Shown piece by piece: positions 34,694 through 45,400 of a DNA stretch of 64,000 nt (the stretch's first letter is position 1; the number at the start of each line of letters is the position of its first letter). The notes below the pieces were generated by a model that was not told the DNA's origin, did not search any database, and saw nothing but the letters and a program-made list of their open reading frames with translations. The DNA is taken from NCBI GenBank assembly GCA_903824665.1, contig CAIJXT010000009.1:62001-126000 (forward strand), read 5' to 3'. A program made the position numbers and the translations under genes. The DNA comes from an uncultured Bacteroidota bacterium (GTDB lineage Bacteria; Bacteroidota; Bacteroidia; Chitinophagales; Chitinophagaceae).

Positions 34694-36367
34694 TTAGCGT
34701 GTATTTCGCAGCTGCCGCTTTTGTTCCAGAAAAGCCTCCAGTGCGGGCAGTGAAAAACTGCTGAGATTCGATGCAGCTGTAAGGCCTCCTTTCTGTGCCA
34801 CCATAACGCCATAGTAAGTATCCCTGTACCCTGCTATGCTGTGCGCATCAGGGTCTACAGAAAGCAAAACACCTTTTTCCAGAGCATACTCAATCCAGCG
34901 CCAATCCATATCCAGCCTGCGCGGGTGTGCATTGATCTCAATAACTACATTGTGAGCAGCACAGGTGTCAATCACCAGTTTATGATCTAGTGGATACCCC
35001 TTACGCGAAAGCAGCAAGCGCCCTGTGGGGTGGCCAAGTATAGTGGTAAACGGATTGCGCACCGCGTTCAGCACCCGTTCCATTGCTTTTTCCTGGCTCA
35101 TCTTCAGATTGCTGTGCACACTTGCTATTACCAGGTCAAAGGTCGCTAACACCTGCGGACTATAGTCAAGACTACCATCACCCAAAATGTCGGACTCTAT
35201 GCTTTTAAAAATCTTAAATGGTGCCAGCCTGTCGTTGAGCAAATCGATCTCATGGTGCTGTGCGGCCACACTTTCGGGTTTCAAACCTCCGGCATATACA
35301 GCAGTCTGAGAGTGATCACTGATCACCAGATATTCAAGACCAGCATCTCTGGCGGCAACAGCCATTTCTTCCAGCGTATTTACTCCATCACTCCATTTCG
35401 AATGGGAATGTATGATACCCCTTATGGATGATGGCTGGATAATGTTTTTAAAATAGGACGCAGGCTTGGTCAGTACCGAAGCCGATTCCCTCATGGCTGG
35501 CGGAACATATGGGAGTTCGTTGACTGTAAAGATATCCTCTTCCGAACCCGGACTAACAGGTAGTGACCACTTTTCCTGAAAAGCACTTATGAAATCGGCA
35601 TTGCCGGTTGTAAGAAACAAGGTCCGATAAAAATCGCCGCCTGCAGCATGGTGAAAACGCAATGTAGGTTGACCGGAAAGTGTAACCAACAACTGACCAT
35701 CCACGCGTTCTGTTGTTGATCCGCTCACGGTATCAAATTGCCGAACCAATTCACTGTGATCGAGGTCTGTCACAATCTCTACAACTTCCAGCGTTTCGCA
35801 CTGCCGGCGCACATCACCGGTAAGCTCAAACCTATGAGCAGGAAATTGCTGCCGTAACTGACCGATAATCGCATTGCCAAAGGCCTCTGCTTCTGCCCAT
35901 AGATAAAATCCTATATTTTGCTTGAAATAGGCAATATTCTGCAATACACTCTCCTGTGTTTTAGCGCCAAAACCCTTCAGAGCCACGAGCCGGTTTTCGT
36001 TGCAGGCATACTCGAGCTCGCCCAGCGATTCTATGTTCAGCTCATTCCATATTACCGCAATCTTCTTAGGTCCAAGACCCTTAATCTGCAGCATATCCAG
36101 TATACCCGCTGGCGTTTTGCTTATTATTTCTACCAATGCTTGCAGGCTGCCAGTAGTAAGCAGCTCCCTTATTTTCTTACCTGTCGAATCACCAATCCCT
36201 TTCATGCTAAAGAGCGTTGCATCGTCCATTGTCGCTGCCTCCGATGGAAGCTTTTCAATGTTGAATGCAGCTACGCTGTAGGATTTGGACTTGAAGCTAT
36301 TTTCGCCATGTATATCCATCAACTTGCTCAGCAGCGAAAACTGGTCGGCTATTTCGTAATTAGTCAT
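34694..36367 (-). CDS. polX: PolX-type DNA polymerase/PHP exonuclease, polymerase site altered
   Basis: A 557-residue PolX family protein: an 8-kDa-like domain (residues 1-75), helix-hairpin-helix motifs (KGIGDSTGKKI, KGLGPKKI, KGFGAKTQ), the palm, and a C-terminal PHP domain (about 316-557). In the palm the usual AGSxRRxxETxxDxDIL is replaced by TGDVRRQCETLEVVEIVT (183-200), so both metal-binding Asp positions are changed (Val and Glu). The PHP site looks intact: HSHSKWSDG, ISDHS, ESDIL, SVHS, GHPTGRLL, EINAHP and DPDAHS. It may thus keep nuclease but not polymerase activity. A promoter box lies 24 bases upstream. Confidence 0.9.
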   Translation of the reverse strand: MTNYEIADQFSLLSKLMDIHGENSFKSKSYSVAAFNIEKLPSEAATMDDATLFSMKGIGDSTGKKIRELLTTGSLQALVEIISKTPAGILDMLQIKGLGPKKIAVIWNELNIESLGELEYACNENRLVALKGFGAKTQESVLQNIAYFKQNIGFYLWAEAEAFGNAIIGQLRQQFPAHRFELTGDVRRQCETLEVVEIVTDLDHSELVRQFDTVSGSTTERVDGQLLVTLSGQPTLRFHHAAGGDFYRTLFLTTGNADFISAFQEKWSLPVSPGSEEDIFTVNELPYVPPAMRESASVLTKPASYFKNIIQPSSIRGIIHSHSKWSDGVNTLEEMAVAARDAGLEYLVISDHSQTAVYAGGLKPESVAAQHHEIDLLNDRLAPFKIFKSIESDILGDGSLDYSPQVLATFDLVIASVHSNLKMSQEKAMERVLNAVRNPFTTILGHPTGRLLLSRKGYPLDHKLVIDTCAAHNVVIEINAHPRRLDMDWRWIEYALEKGVLLSVDPDAHSIAGYRDTYYGVMVAQKGGLTAASNLSSFSLPALEAFLEQKRQLRNTR

Positions 36368-36390
36368 CTTGAAAAATTGTAGAGTATGGT

Positions 36391-36398
36391 CAAAAATA
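36391..36398 (-). promoter_or_regulatory. -7 promoter box for polX
   Basis: Reads TATTTTTG on the minus strand, 24 bases before the polX ATG. No clear -33. Confidence 0.5.
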
Positions 36399-36504
36399 CT
36401 CAGGAAACGGCAATGGATAGCTGTATTGCAATAAAGAAATGGGCAAAGACAAAAAAGAAAAACTACACACTGTTAAAAACCACCCATATTGGCGCCAAAA
36501 TAAT

Positions 36505-36512
36505 TATTTTTG
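36505..36512 (+). promoter_or_regulatory. -7 promoter box (TATTTTTG), near-leaderless gene
   Basis: A perfect TANNTTTG match ending 6 bases before the ATG at 36519. The mRNA would start at or near that ATG, so the upstream TTG at 36510 is unlikely to be the start. Confidence 0.5.
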
Positions 36513-36518
36513 AAGATC

Positions 36519-37031
36519 ATGATCCGGATATTCTGCGTTTTATTGTCTATTGCCGCACTTGTTTCAGGCATGAATGTATCGGCACAGGTACATGCCGAAC
36601 AACATAAAACATCAAAAAGCAAAGCTAAAAAAGTGCTTTTGCCACAGGCATACCTCGGCAAATCTGAATTTAAAGGAGGCCCGATCAAAAGGGAACTGCT
36701 CAATGACCTATTGAAGCAGGGGATAACATCGCGCGACTCTGCGGGAAAACAATACAAGGTTGCAGGTTTTGAATTCGGTTACGCAGAACGGATGCTGTAT
36801 GAGGATTCCGCTGGAAATCTGGTGGTTATGGTCGATTACCTTACCGAATATTGTCCCGGCACTGTACTTACACCTGGCATACAAGCCAGCATCTACGATC
36901 GCTTCAAACCCGGCGATACGGTATATATTGAACGCGTAAGCGTAATAAGACCCCGGCAAATTGATGGTAATGATGAAGCGACAGATGAAGTGATCGCCGG
37001 CAAGGGCATGAAAATTGTAATCACGAGGTAG
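36519..37031 (+). CDS. Secreted hypothetical protein
   Basis: A 170-residue protein with a signal peptide MIRIFCVLLSIAALVSGMNV cleaved near SAQ. The mature part begins with a Lys/His-rich stretch (HAEQHKTSKSKAKK) and then a compact region with KGGPIKRELLNDLL, FEFGYAERML and FKPGDTVYIERV, ending KGMKIVITR. The pattern suggests a small beta-rich domain, possibly related to the GldM-type C-terminal repeats of the T9SS motor, but this is a weak resemblance. No catalytic residues are clear. It is followed 86 bases later by the copper ATPase on the same strand. Confidence 0.65.
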   Translation: MIRIFCVLLSIAALVSGMNVSAQVHAEQHKTSKSKAKKVLLPQAYLGKSEFKGGPIKRELLNDLLKQGITSRDSAGKQYKVAGFEFGYAERMLYEDSAGNLVVMVDYLTEYCPGTVLTPGIQASIYDRFKPGDTVYIERVSVIRPRQIDGNDEATDEVIAGKGMKIVITR

Positions 37032-37117
37032 CTTCCTTTTACAGCTAGTTCAATGCATGTCTATAAAATCCCCTTTAGTCGGGCAATAAAGCCGAACTTT
37101 ACAGTCAAATTGCTGTT

Positions 37118-39328
37118 ATGAAAGTGGTAAAACAAGTCTTTCCGGTAACCGGAATGAGTTGTGCCTCGTGCGCGGTGAGTATAGAAAAACTGATGAACGC
37201 TCAGAAGGGCATTATTCATGCTGCAGTGAATTATGCCAACAGCAATGTACTCGTAGAATATGACAGTACAGCCGCCAACCTGCCACAGATCACCAAAGTT
37301 GTGCAGGCATCAGGCTATACGCTGATAACCCAAACCGATACTTATGATGCAGAACAGGTATCGGCCGACAACTACAAATTGCTGAAACAAAAAACTATTG
37401 TGGCGGTGGTTTGCTCCGCTCCGCTGGCTTATATTGGCATGTTTGCAATGAATATGCCTGGTGCAAACTACATTATGTGGGCACTTGCCACACCCGTGCT
37501 GTTTTTTTCGGGTGCGCGGTTCTTTACTGGCGCATGGCAACAGGCACACCACAGAATTGTAGGCATGGATATGCTGGTAGCGCTGAGCACAGGTGTTGCC
37601 TATATCTTCAGCATCTTCAACACGTTGCTACCGCATTTCTGGATGAATAGGGGCATGCATGGCCATGTCTATTTTGAGGCCTCTGCAGTGGTGATTACAT
37701 TTATTCTGCTGGGCAAGTTACTGGAAGACAGAGCAAAAGCATCAACAACTACCGCGATCAAAAAATTGGCTGGGCTACAGCCCAAAACGGTAACCCGTAT
37801 AATGCCAAACGACCGGCAGGAAATTGTGGACATAACACAGGTAGTGCCGGGCGATGTGCTGTTGGTAAAACCCGGCGAAAGAGTTGCAGCAGATGGGCGG
37901 GTCCAGCAAGGAACCTCTTTTGTGGATGAAAGCATGATGACCGGAGAGCCGGTTCCGGTTGAAAAAAAGGAAGGTTCAAATGTATTTTCCGGCACTATCA
38001 ACCAGACCGGCAGTTTCAGATATGTCGCAGTACGTGTGGGTGAAGACACGATGCTGGCCAACATAATTAAGATGGTGCAGGAAGCACAGGGCAGCAAGGC
38101 ACCGATACAGCAGCTCACCGATAAGATTGCTGCAATATTTGTACCGGTGGTTTTGGGTATCGCGGCACTAACGTTTGGGGTCTGGGCTATATGGGGAGGA
38201 GCAAACGGTATATCGATGGGTTTTTCTGCTTTCGTTACAGTATTGGTTATTGCCTGTCCATGCGCCCTGGGTCTGGCAACCCCAACTGCATTGGTAGCCG
38301 GCATAGGCAAAGGTGCCGAACAGGGCATACTGATAAAAGATGCGCAGAGCCTGGAAATGGCATGCAAAGTAACCGCCGTGGCGATGGACAAGACTGGCAC
38401 GCTTACCTACGGACTTCCAGAGGTGGCAGAATTGGTTTGGGCTGCAACAGCAGACCCCAAACAGTTGGAAGGTATACTCATGGGAATGGAACAAATGTCA
38501 GAGCACCCCCTTGCTGCCGCACTTGTGAAGCATCTCGACAACAAGGGCGTGACAGCGTTACCCATCAAGTCGTTTTGCAACATTCCCGGCGGGGGAATTA
38601 CTGGTCTAAACGGACATACAATATATTTCGCCGGTAGCGAACCATTGATGCGATCTATGAACATTGTGCTGCCTGATGAGCTTTTGGCAGGAGCAGAACA
38701 GTTTGCGGCGTCAGCACATACCGTTATCTGGCTCAGTGACCATAGTAAGGCACTGGGATTGGCCGCACTTGCAGATAAGATCAAACCAACCAGCACAGAC
38801 ACAGTGAGAAGCTTGCAGGAGATGGGCGTAACCGTATACATGCTTACAGGTGACAACGAACATACTGCAAAAGCTGTAGCACGAAAAACGGGCATAACCC
38901 ATTATGAGGCAGGAGCAATGCCGGCAGACAAGGCAAAATTCATCAGGTCGCTTCAGGCAAAAGGTGAAATAGTTGCTATGGTAGGCGATGGCATTAACGA
39001 CAGCGAGGCCCTTGCTCAGGCTGACGTTAGTATTGCCATGGGCAAAGGTGCTGACATAGCCAGAGATGTAGCCGGAATAACAATCATTTCGTCTGACCCT
39101 GCAAAGATCAGCAAGGCGATACGCCTTTCGCAACGCACCAATGCACTGATCAGGCAAAATCTTTTCTGGGCATTTGTTTATAATGTTATTGGTATCCCGG
39201 TAGCAGCCGGAATACTCTATCCGGTCAATGGCTTTCTGCTCAACCCAATGATAGCCGGCGCAGCCATGGCAATGAGTTCGGTATCTGTAGTACTTAACAG
39301 CTTACGTTTGAAATGGGCTAAAATCTGA
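37118..39328 (+). CDS. copA: Copper-transporting P1B-type ATPase
   Basis: A 736-residue ATP-driven exporter of Cu(I). A heavy-metal-associated domain at residues 5-70 carries the metal site TGMSCASC (Cys15, Cys18). Eight membrane helices follow, with the Cu site CPC at 380-382 (VIACPCALG). The actuator motif TGEP and the phosphorylated Asp424 (DKTGTLTYG) are present, with HP of SEHPLA in the nucleotide domain and VGDGIND (Asp624). Near the end, Tyr-Asn (FVYNVIGIP) and Met-Ser-Ser residues (AMSSVSVV) match the CopA copper-binding set. There is no copper chaperone or regulator next to it. Confidence 0.95.
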   Translation: MKVVKQVFPVTGMSCASCAVSIEKLMNAQKGIIHAAVNYANSNVLVEYDSTAANLPQITKVVQASGYTLITQTDTYDAEQVSADNYKLLKQKTIVAVVCSAPLAYIGMFAMNMPGANYIMWALATPVLFFSGARFFTGAWQQAHHRIVGMDMLVALSTGVAYIFSIFNTLLPHFWMNRGMHGHVYFEASAVVITFILLGKLLEDRAKASTTTAIKKLAGLQPKTVTRIMPNDRQEIVDITQVVPGDVLLVKPGERVAADGRVQQGTSFVDESMMTGEPVPVEKKEGSNVFSGTINQTGSFRYVAVRVGEDTMLANIIKMVQEAQGSKAPIQQLTDKIAAIFVPVVLGIAALTFGVWAIWGGANGISMGFSAFVTVLVIACPCALGLATPTALVAGIGKGAEQGILIKDAQSLEMACKVTAVAMDKTGTLTYGLPEVAELVWAATADPKQLEGILMGMEQMSEHPLAAALVKHLDNKGVTALPIKSFCNIPGGGITGLNGHTIYFAGSEPLMRSMNIVLPDELLAGAEQFAASAHTVIWLSDHSKALGLAALADKIKPTSTDTVRSLQEMGVTVYMLTGDNEHTAKAVARKTGITHYEAGAMPADKAKFIRSLQAKGEIVAMVGDGINDSEALAQADVSIAMGKGADIARDVAGITIISSDPAKISKAIRLSQRTNALIRQNLFWAFVYNVIGIPVAAGILYPVNGFLLNPMIAGAAMAMSSVSVVLNSLRLKWAKI

Positions 39329-39386
39329 CCCAGCTTTCTGAACCATTTATTTTAAGCCAACACATCAGTTATTAGTTATTTTTATC

Positions 39387-39394
39387 TATTTTTG
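39387..39394 (+). promoter_or_regulatory. -7 promoter box (TATTTTTG) before the giant gene
   Basis: A perfect TANNTTTG match 79 bases before the ATG of the 3908-codon gene. No -33 TTTG at normal spacing. Confidence 0.5.
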
Positions 39395-39472
39395 CTGAGA
39401 TATTATTGTGTACCGCCACACAGAGCATTCAGTGTGGTGCCGGAGAAGGTATTGGCGTAAAACAAGCAATGC

Positions 39473-42400
39473 ATGGAGAATGTTTTTTTGCGTGCGGCGC
39501 ATACAGTCAAAAACTGTATTGCTGTATGTAAAACAGGCTGGAAGTTGATAGGAATACTTGTACTGATGTTCGGCTGCCTGCCTGCAGCGCGGAGTGCTGT
39601 ATCTGTTACTGCCGGAACGGGGGGAACACTGATCTGTAATGTGAAAGCACTTACCGGCAGTGCACCGGCATTCACCAGTCTTGGTTCAATTGTCATTTCA
39701 GAAGGAACAGTTGCCGATTTTAGCGCTGGTACCTGCACACTCATTTTGCAGCCGGCTGCCGGCTGGCAGTTTGGCACCACCCTACCCACCATATCATACG
39801 TTACAGGATCCAATATCACTGGAATAGCAGGAACTGTGACCGCCACCGGGTTAACGGTCAATATAACAGTAAGTGGCATTGCTGCGCCCGACCAGATCAC
39901 GATCACCGGTCTGCAGGTACAGCCGCTTACTACAACAGCAACTACAGGGAATGTGTATGCGAATGTGGCAAGTGGTATTACGGGCATCGCCACAGGTAGT
40001 TCGGGTAGCAATTTCGCAACACTATCTGTAACAGCACCGGTCACACCATCCCTTACGATATCAGCCACTCCTTCCGGATCATTTTGTCCGGGCACTAATG
40101 TCACCTTTACCCCGACATCAGTAAATGGGGGTTCTCCAACTTATACATGGTCGCTGAATGGTGTGGACGTTTGGATAGGAGGGTCATACACCAACAATAC
40201 GCTAGTAAATGGCAATACAGTAAGCTGTAAAATGGGCAGCAGCCTGGGTTGCGTTACAGCCAATCCGGTGTTCTCAAATACCATAAGTCCTACTGTACTG
40301 GCGGCGCCAGCAGCGGTAACAGGTGGCAATACGATTTGCCCCGGCACCACTACAGCACTGAGCACAATAACGACAGGCGGTGCCTGGAGCAGCACGAACC
40401 CTGCAAATGCAACCATAAACACAGCAGGAATTGTGACCGGCATTGCAGCCGGCACCACCACTGTATCTTATATGGCAGCTGGCTGTGCATCTACCCGTAC
40501 CATATTTATAAACAACCCTCCACTCAATCCGGTACTCACGCCCACAGTTTCAGTGATCTGTAACGAAACCACGCTGGCGATAACTGCCTCCGGGTCTCCG
40601 GCACCTGCCACTATACTTTCTCAAAATTTCAATTCGGGCATTGGCCCATGGATCGTAGACGTATCTGGCAGCATAGGAATACTATCAGGAGCAGAATGGA
40701 AAGCATGCGCCGACAGCTACCTGAATGAACAGGGATGGTACCGGAGTCCTGATTTTTCTACATTCGCAATGGCCAATGCAGACACATCAGGGTCAGCATC
40801 TACACTCTCAGCCAAGCTCACGTCACCGGCATTTTCGCTTGCCGAATATGTGTCCGCAACCCTTTCCTTCCAGCACGCATACGACTACTGGCCGGCTGGC
40901 GACGTATTTGTAAATCTGGAAATCTCTACAAATGGCGGTTCCACCTGGACCACAATAGTAAACTTCAAAGGAGCCAGTATAGGATCCAAAATGAGCTTCT
41001 TCCCACAATCCTTTTCACTCAACGCCTATTTGGGTAACCCCAACGTAAAAATACGCTTCTACTATTATGCCACCTTCGGATATTACTGGGCAATAGATAA
41101 TGTATTGATAACCGGTGTGCCGGGGCATGTAACACCTACCTGGTCGCCACCAACATACCTCTATACCGATGCCGCAGCAACAGTACCGTACGTACCCGGA
41201 ACACCGGCAGGCACCGTATATATGCACCCCTCCGGTATATTCACCCCTACTTATGTTACCTATACAGCACTAGCATCTATGGGTGCCTGCACCTCGAATG
41301 CAACCAGTGCTGTCACAGTTAATCCCTCACCGGGAGTAACCTCTGGTGCCTTGAATTTATGCGTTGCAACCAGCACTACACTGACCAACAGTGCACCAGG
41401 AGGCACATGGGTGAGTGGCAATTTGGCTGTAACCACGGTAAATGCCACAAGTGGCATGATCACCGGTATCGCGCCTGGCACAGCCGTGATCAGCTATATT
41501 CTGGGCACCAGCTGTGCCGCAATTTCCGTAGTTACTGTCAGCTCTATACCACCTGCCATTACTGGCAATAGCAATGTGTGCCTCGGGTATACTTCAAACC
41601 TTGCAAATGCATCGCCGGGTGGTATCTGGAGCAGTAGCAATACCGCAATAGCAACCGTAAACAGCACCACAGGACTCGTCTACGGCTTGGCCACCGGCAC
41701 AGCCAACATCACTTATAGTCTAGCTGTCGGGTGTACTGCGGTGAAACTGGTTACAGTTCAACCGCTGCCTGATGCTATCTCTGGGTTGAGCACTATTTGT
41801 GCCACACAGCAGGCTACAATGAGCAGCACAACAGCTGGCGGAACATGGAGCAGCGGCAATACCGTGATAGCCACCATAGGTACTACATCAGGTATTGCTG
41901 AAGGAATCTCTGCCGGCAGCACAACGATATCTTATACCGTCTCTGCTACTGGCTGTTTTACAACAAAAAGCCTTTCTGTAAACCCATTGGGCCTGATTGC
42001 CGGACCAGCAAATGCATGTGTAGGGTTCAATAGCATGTATACCAATAGTGCGCCTGGTGGCACATGGAGCAGCAGCAGCCCGGGAATTGCTACGATTAGT
42101 GCAACAACCGGTGAACTGAGCGGCATTGCTGCCGGTACTACTGTTATCTCCTATTTTTTACCAACCGGATGCACTGCTTACAGAACCATCACTGTTAATG
42201 CACTACCGCCGGACATTACAGGACCGGTAGCTATTTGCGCCAATAGCTCAGCTACACTCACAAATCCGGTTCCGGGTGGTACATGGAGCAGCGGCAACAC
42301 ACTTGTTGCCGACGTTACACCCGCTACAGGCGAAGTATCCGGGCTGACTGCTGGGCCGGTTATCATAACTTACACAGCACCCACCGGGTGTTTCAAAACC

Positions 42401-45400
42401 CATTTATTGACTATTAACCCCTTGCCTGCTTTGATTATAGGCACCTCAACAATCTGCAATGGGCTGACTACAAACCTTTCAAATGCTACATCTAGCGGAA
42501 CATGGTCAAGCAGCAACAATGCCGTCGCGACAGTAGTCCCTTCAGGATCGGGTATTGGCGTGGTAACTGGAGTGGCAGCAGGTACAGTATACATCTCCTA
42601 TACGCTTAGTACCGGTTGCTATATGGTGAAGGGCATGCTGATCAATCCACTCCCTGCTATTCCGGTCGGCCCGTTAAACGTGTGTCCGGGCTTTTCCGTC
42701 ACACTTACTAATCCTACACCGGACGGGGTCTGGAGCTCGGGAACTACTGCTGTAGCCATAGCAGGAAGTACAACTGGTGTAATTACCGGTGGTATTCCCG
42801 GCACATCCATCATCTCTTATACGCTACCTACAAGTTGTTTATCTACCGTGGTAGTAACTGTGAATCCATTGCCAGCCGCAATAACAGGGAGTGATGAGGT
42901 ATGCACCGGTAGCACCATCACTGTTACAAATAGCAATACAGGTGGTACATGGTCTTCATCTGCACCGGCAATCGCCACAGTCACTCCGTTGATACCTGGT
43001 ACTGGTATTGTTACCGGCATTTCCTTCGGACCTGTTCTGATCTCTTATACGCTGGGCACAGGTTGTTTTGCCACAAGGGCAATTACGGTAAACGAATCAC
43101 CGGCACCAATCACCGGTACCGCAGAAGTATGTCAGGGGCTCACAACTACATTGGCAACAATCATACCCTTCGGAACATGGAGTAGCAGCAATATTGCCGT
43201 TGCCACTGTACATCCGGTATCAGGCATTGTGGCTGGGCTTGTTTTCGGCACATCAACAATCAGCTACACTGTCTCAACCGGGTGTACTACCACAACTATA
43301 CTCACAGTACATCCATTGCCGATGGCCATCTCTGGCTTATTGAGCCTTTGTCCCGGCATACCGTCCGCATTGAGCAACCCTACACCCGGTGGCTTCTGGA
43401 GCAGTACAAATTCAGCAGTGGCAACGATAGGCACAGCATCCGGTATCATTACCGGGCTTACAACCGGCTTCACAACAGTAAGTTATACATTACCAACGGG
43501 TTGTGCTGCTGCAGCTGTTGCCGTAGTCAATCCGCTGCCTGCGCCAATAACCGGAGCAGCCAATGTCTGTGTCGCTGCAACTACTGCTTACATCAATACC
43601 ACTCCAGGTGGCACCTGGAGCAGCAGCAATAATACCATAGCATCAGCAGGTGCCGTTACAGGGGTGATTTCTGGCATAGCTGCAGGAACGGCAACTATAA
43701 GCTATACCCTAAGTACAGGTTGCTATTCAACAAAAACGATCACCGTAAATCCCCTGCCCGACCCTATCAGTGGAGCTAACAATATTTGCCAGAATGCCAG
43801 CACGCTACTTTCCAATGCAACACCTGGCGGCACTTGGTCAGTCAGTAACATTGCCATTGCAACAACCGGCAGTTCCACCGGCATTGTGCAAGGCATATCG
43901 GGAGGTGCAACCAATATTTCATATACACTACCCACAGGATGTTATACGCTGCATACCATGAGCGTAACAGCATTACCCGCCAACATATCAGGACCAGGCA
44001 ATGTCTGCGAGAGCAGCACCATTTCGCTTACAGATGCTACACCGGGTGGAAGCTGGAGCTCCGGCGCACCGGCAGTTGCAACAATTAACGCGGCAGGAAT
44101 ACTCACTGGATTGAGTGCAGGCACTACAAGCATAACCTACATGCTACCGCTCGGGTGCATTGCAGCAAGAACAATTACCGTGCATCCGCTGCCCGCAGCT
44201 ATCGTTGGGCCAACGGTGGTATGTACTTCGATACCTGCAACAATGACCAATGCGTCACCTTCTGGTTTCTGGACAAGCAGTACGCCTGGTGTTGCAGCTA
44301 TCAATAGCAGCACCGGCGTCATGACTGGTATTGTCCCGGGCACGGCCACCATTACTTATACCCTGCCAACCGGATGCTTCAAAACAGCAAATGTTACCGT
44401 CAACCAGAATCCATCAGCCATAACTGGCCTCACCCCAGTTTGCACGGGAACATCTGCAACATACACCAACACCATATCCGGCGGAACATGGAGCAGCGCT
44501 GACGCAGGCGTTGCCTCTGTGCATGCTTCTACGGGATTGATGACCGGTGTTGCCGCTGGAAATACCACGATAACCTACCAATTGTCAACAGGTTGTCTTA
44601 CCACAAAGGCGGTAAGTGTCCATCCCTTGCCTGCTGCCATCACCGGACCTGCTGCCCTTTGTCAGGGCTTGTCGTCGACATTCATTTGTGCACCTGCCGG
44701 CGGTTCCTGGACGAGTGGCAACACAGCTGTTGCACTACTAGGTAGCTCCTCGGGGTTTGTTGTGGGGGCAGCAGCAGGTACAGCTGGCATCACGTACACG
44801 CTCAGCACGGGCTGCAAATCAGCAACTTTACTTACAGTACATGCCCTACCGGCTGCAATCACAGGCTCAGGAAATATTTGCCTCGGATTGACTTCTGTAT
44901 TGGCATCGGCTACCGGAGGTGGTAGCTGGAGCAGCAGCAATGCCACTATAGCAACAGTAGGCACAAGCGGCGGCGTTACAGGAATTGCATTAGGCACAGC
45001 GATCATAACTTATACCATAGGAGGGACGTGTTATGTTACAAGGCCTATCACAGTCAATCCACTGCCCTCACCAATCACCGGCAACGTCCCTACCTGCCCC
45101 GGACCAACGTTCACATTGGGAAACCCGGTTACCGGTGGCTCCTGGAGCAGCTCTGTTCCCTTGGTGGCAACCGTGGGCAGCTCTACAGGTATTGTAGCGC
45201 CTATTAGCAACGGCACAACAACAATCACGTACACTCTTATTACCGGCTGCTATGCTACAACGGTAGTATCTGTTATCCCCGCAGCCCCTATCATTGGCAA
45301 TACGTCTATTTGTGTTGGCGCAATATCGACATTGAGTCATGCTACACCGGGTGGTACATGGAGTAGCAGTAGCCCCCTTACAATCGGAATTGGTGCTGCT

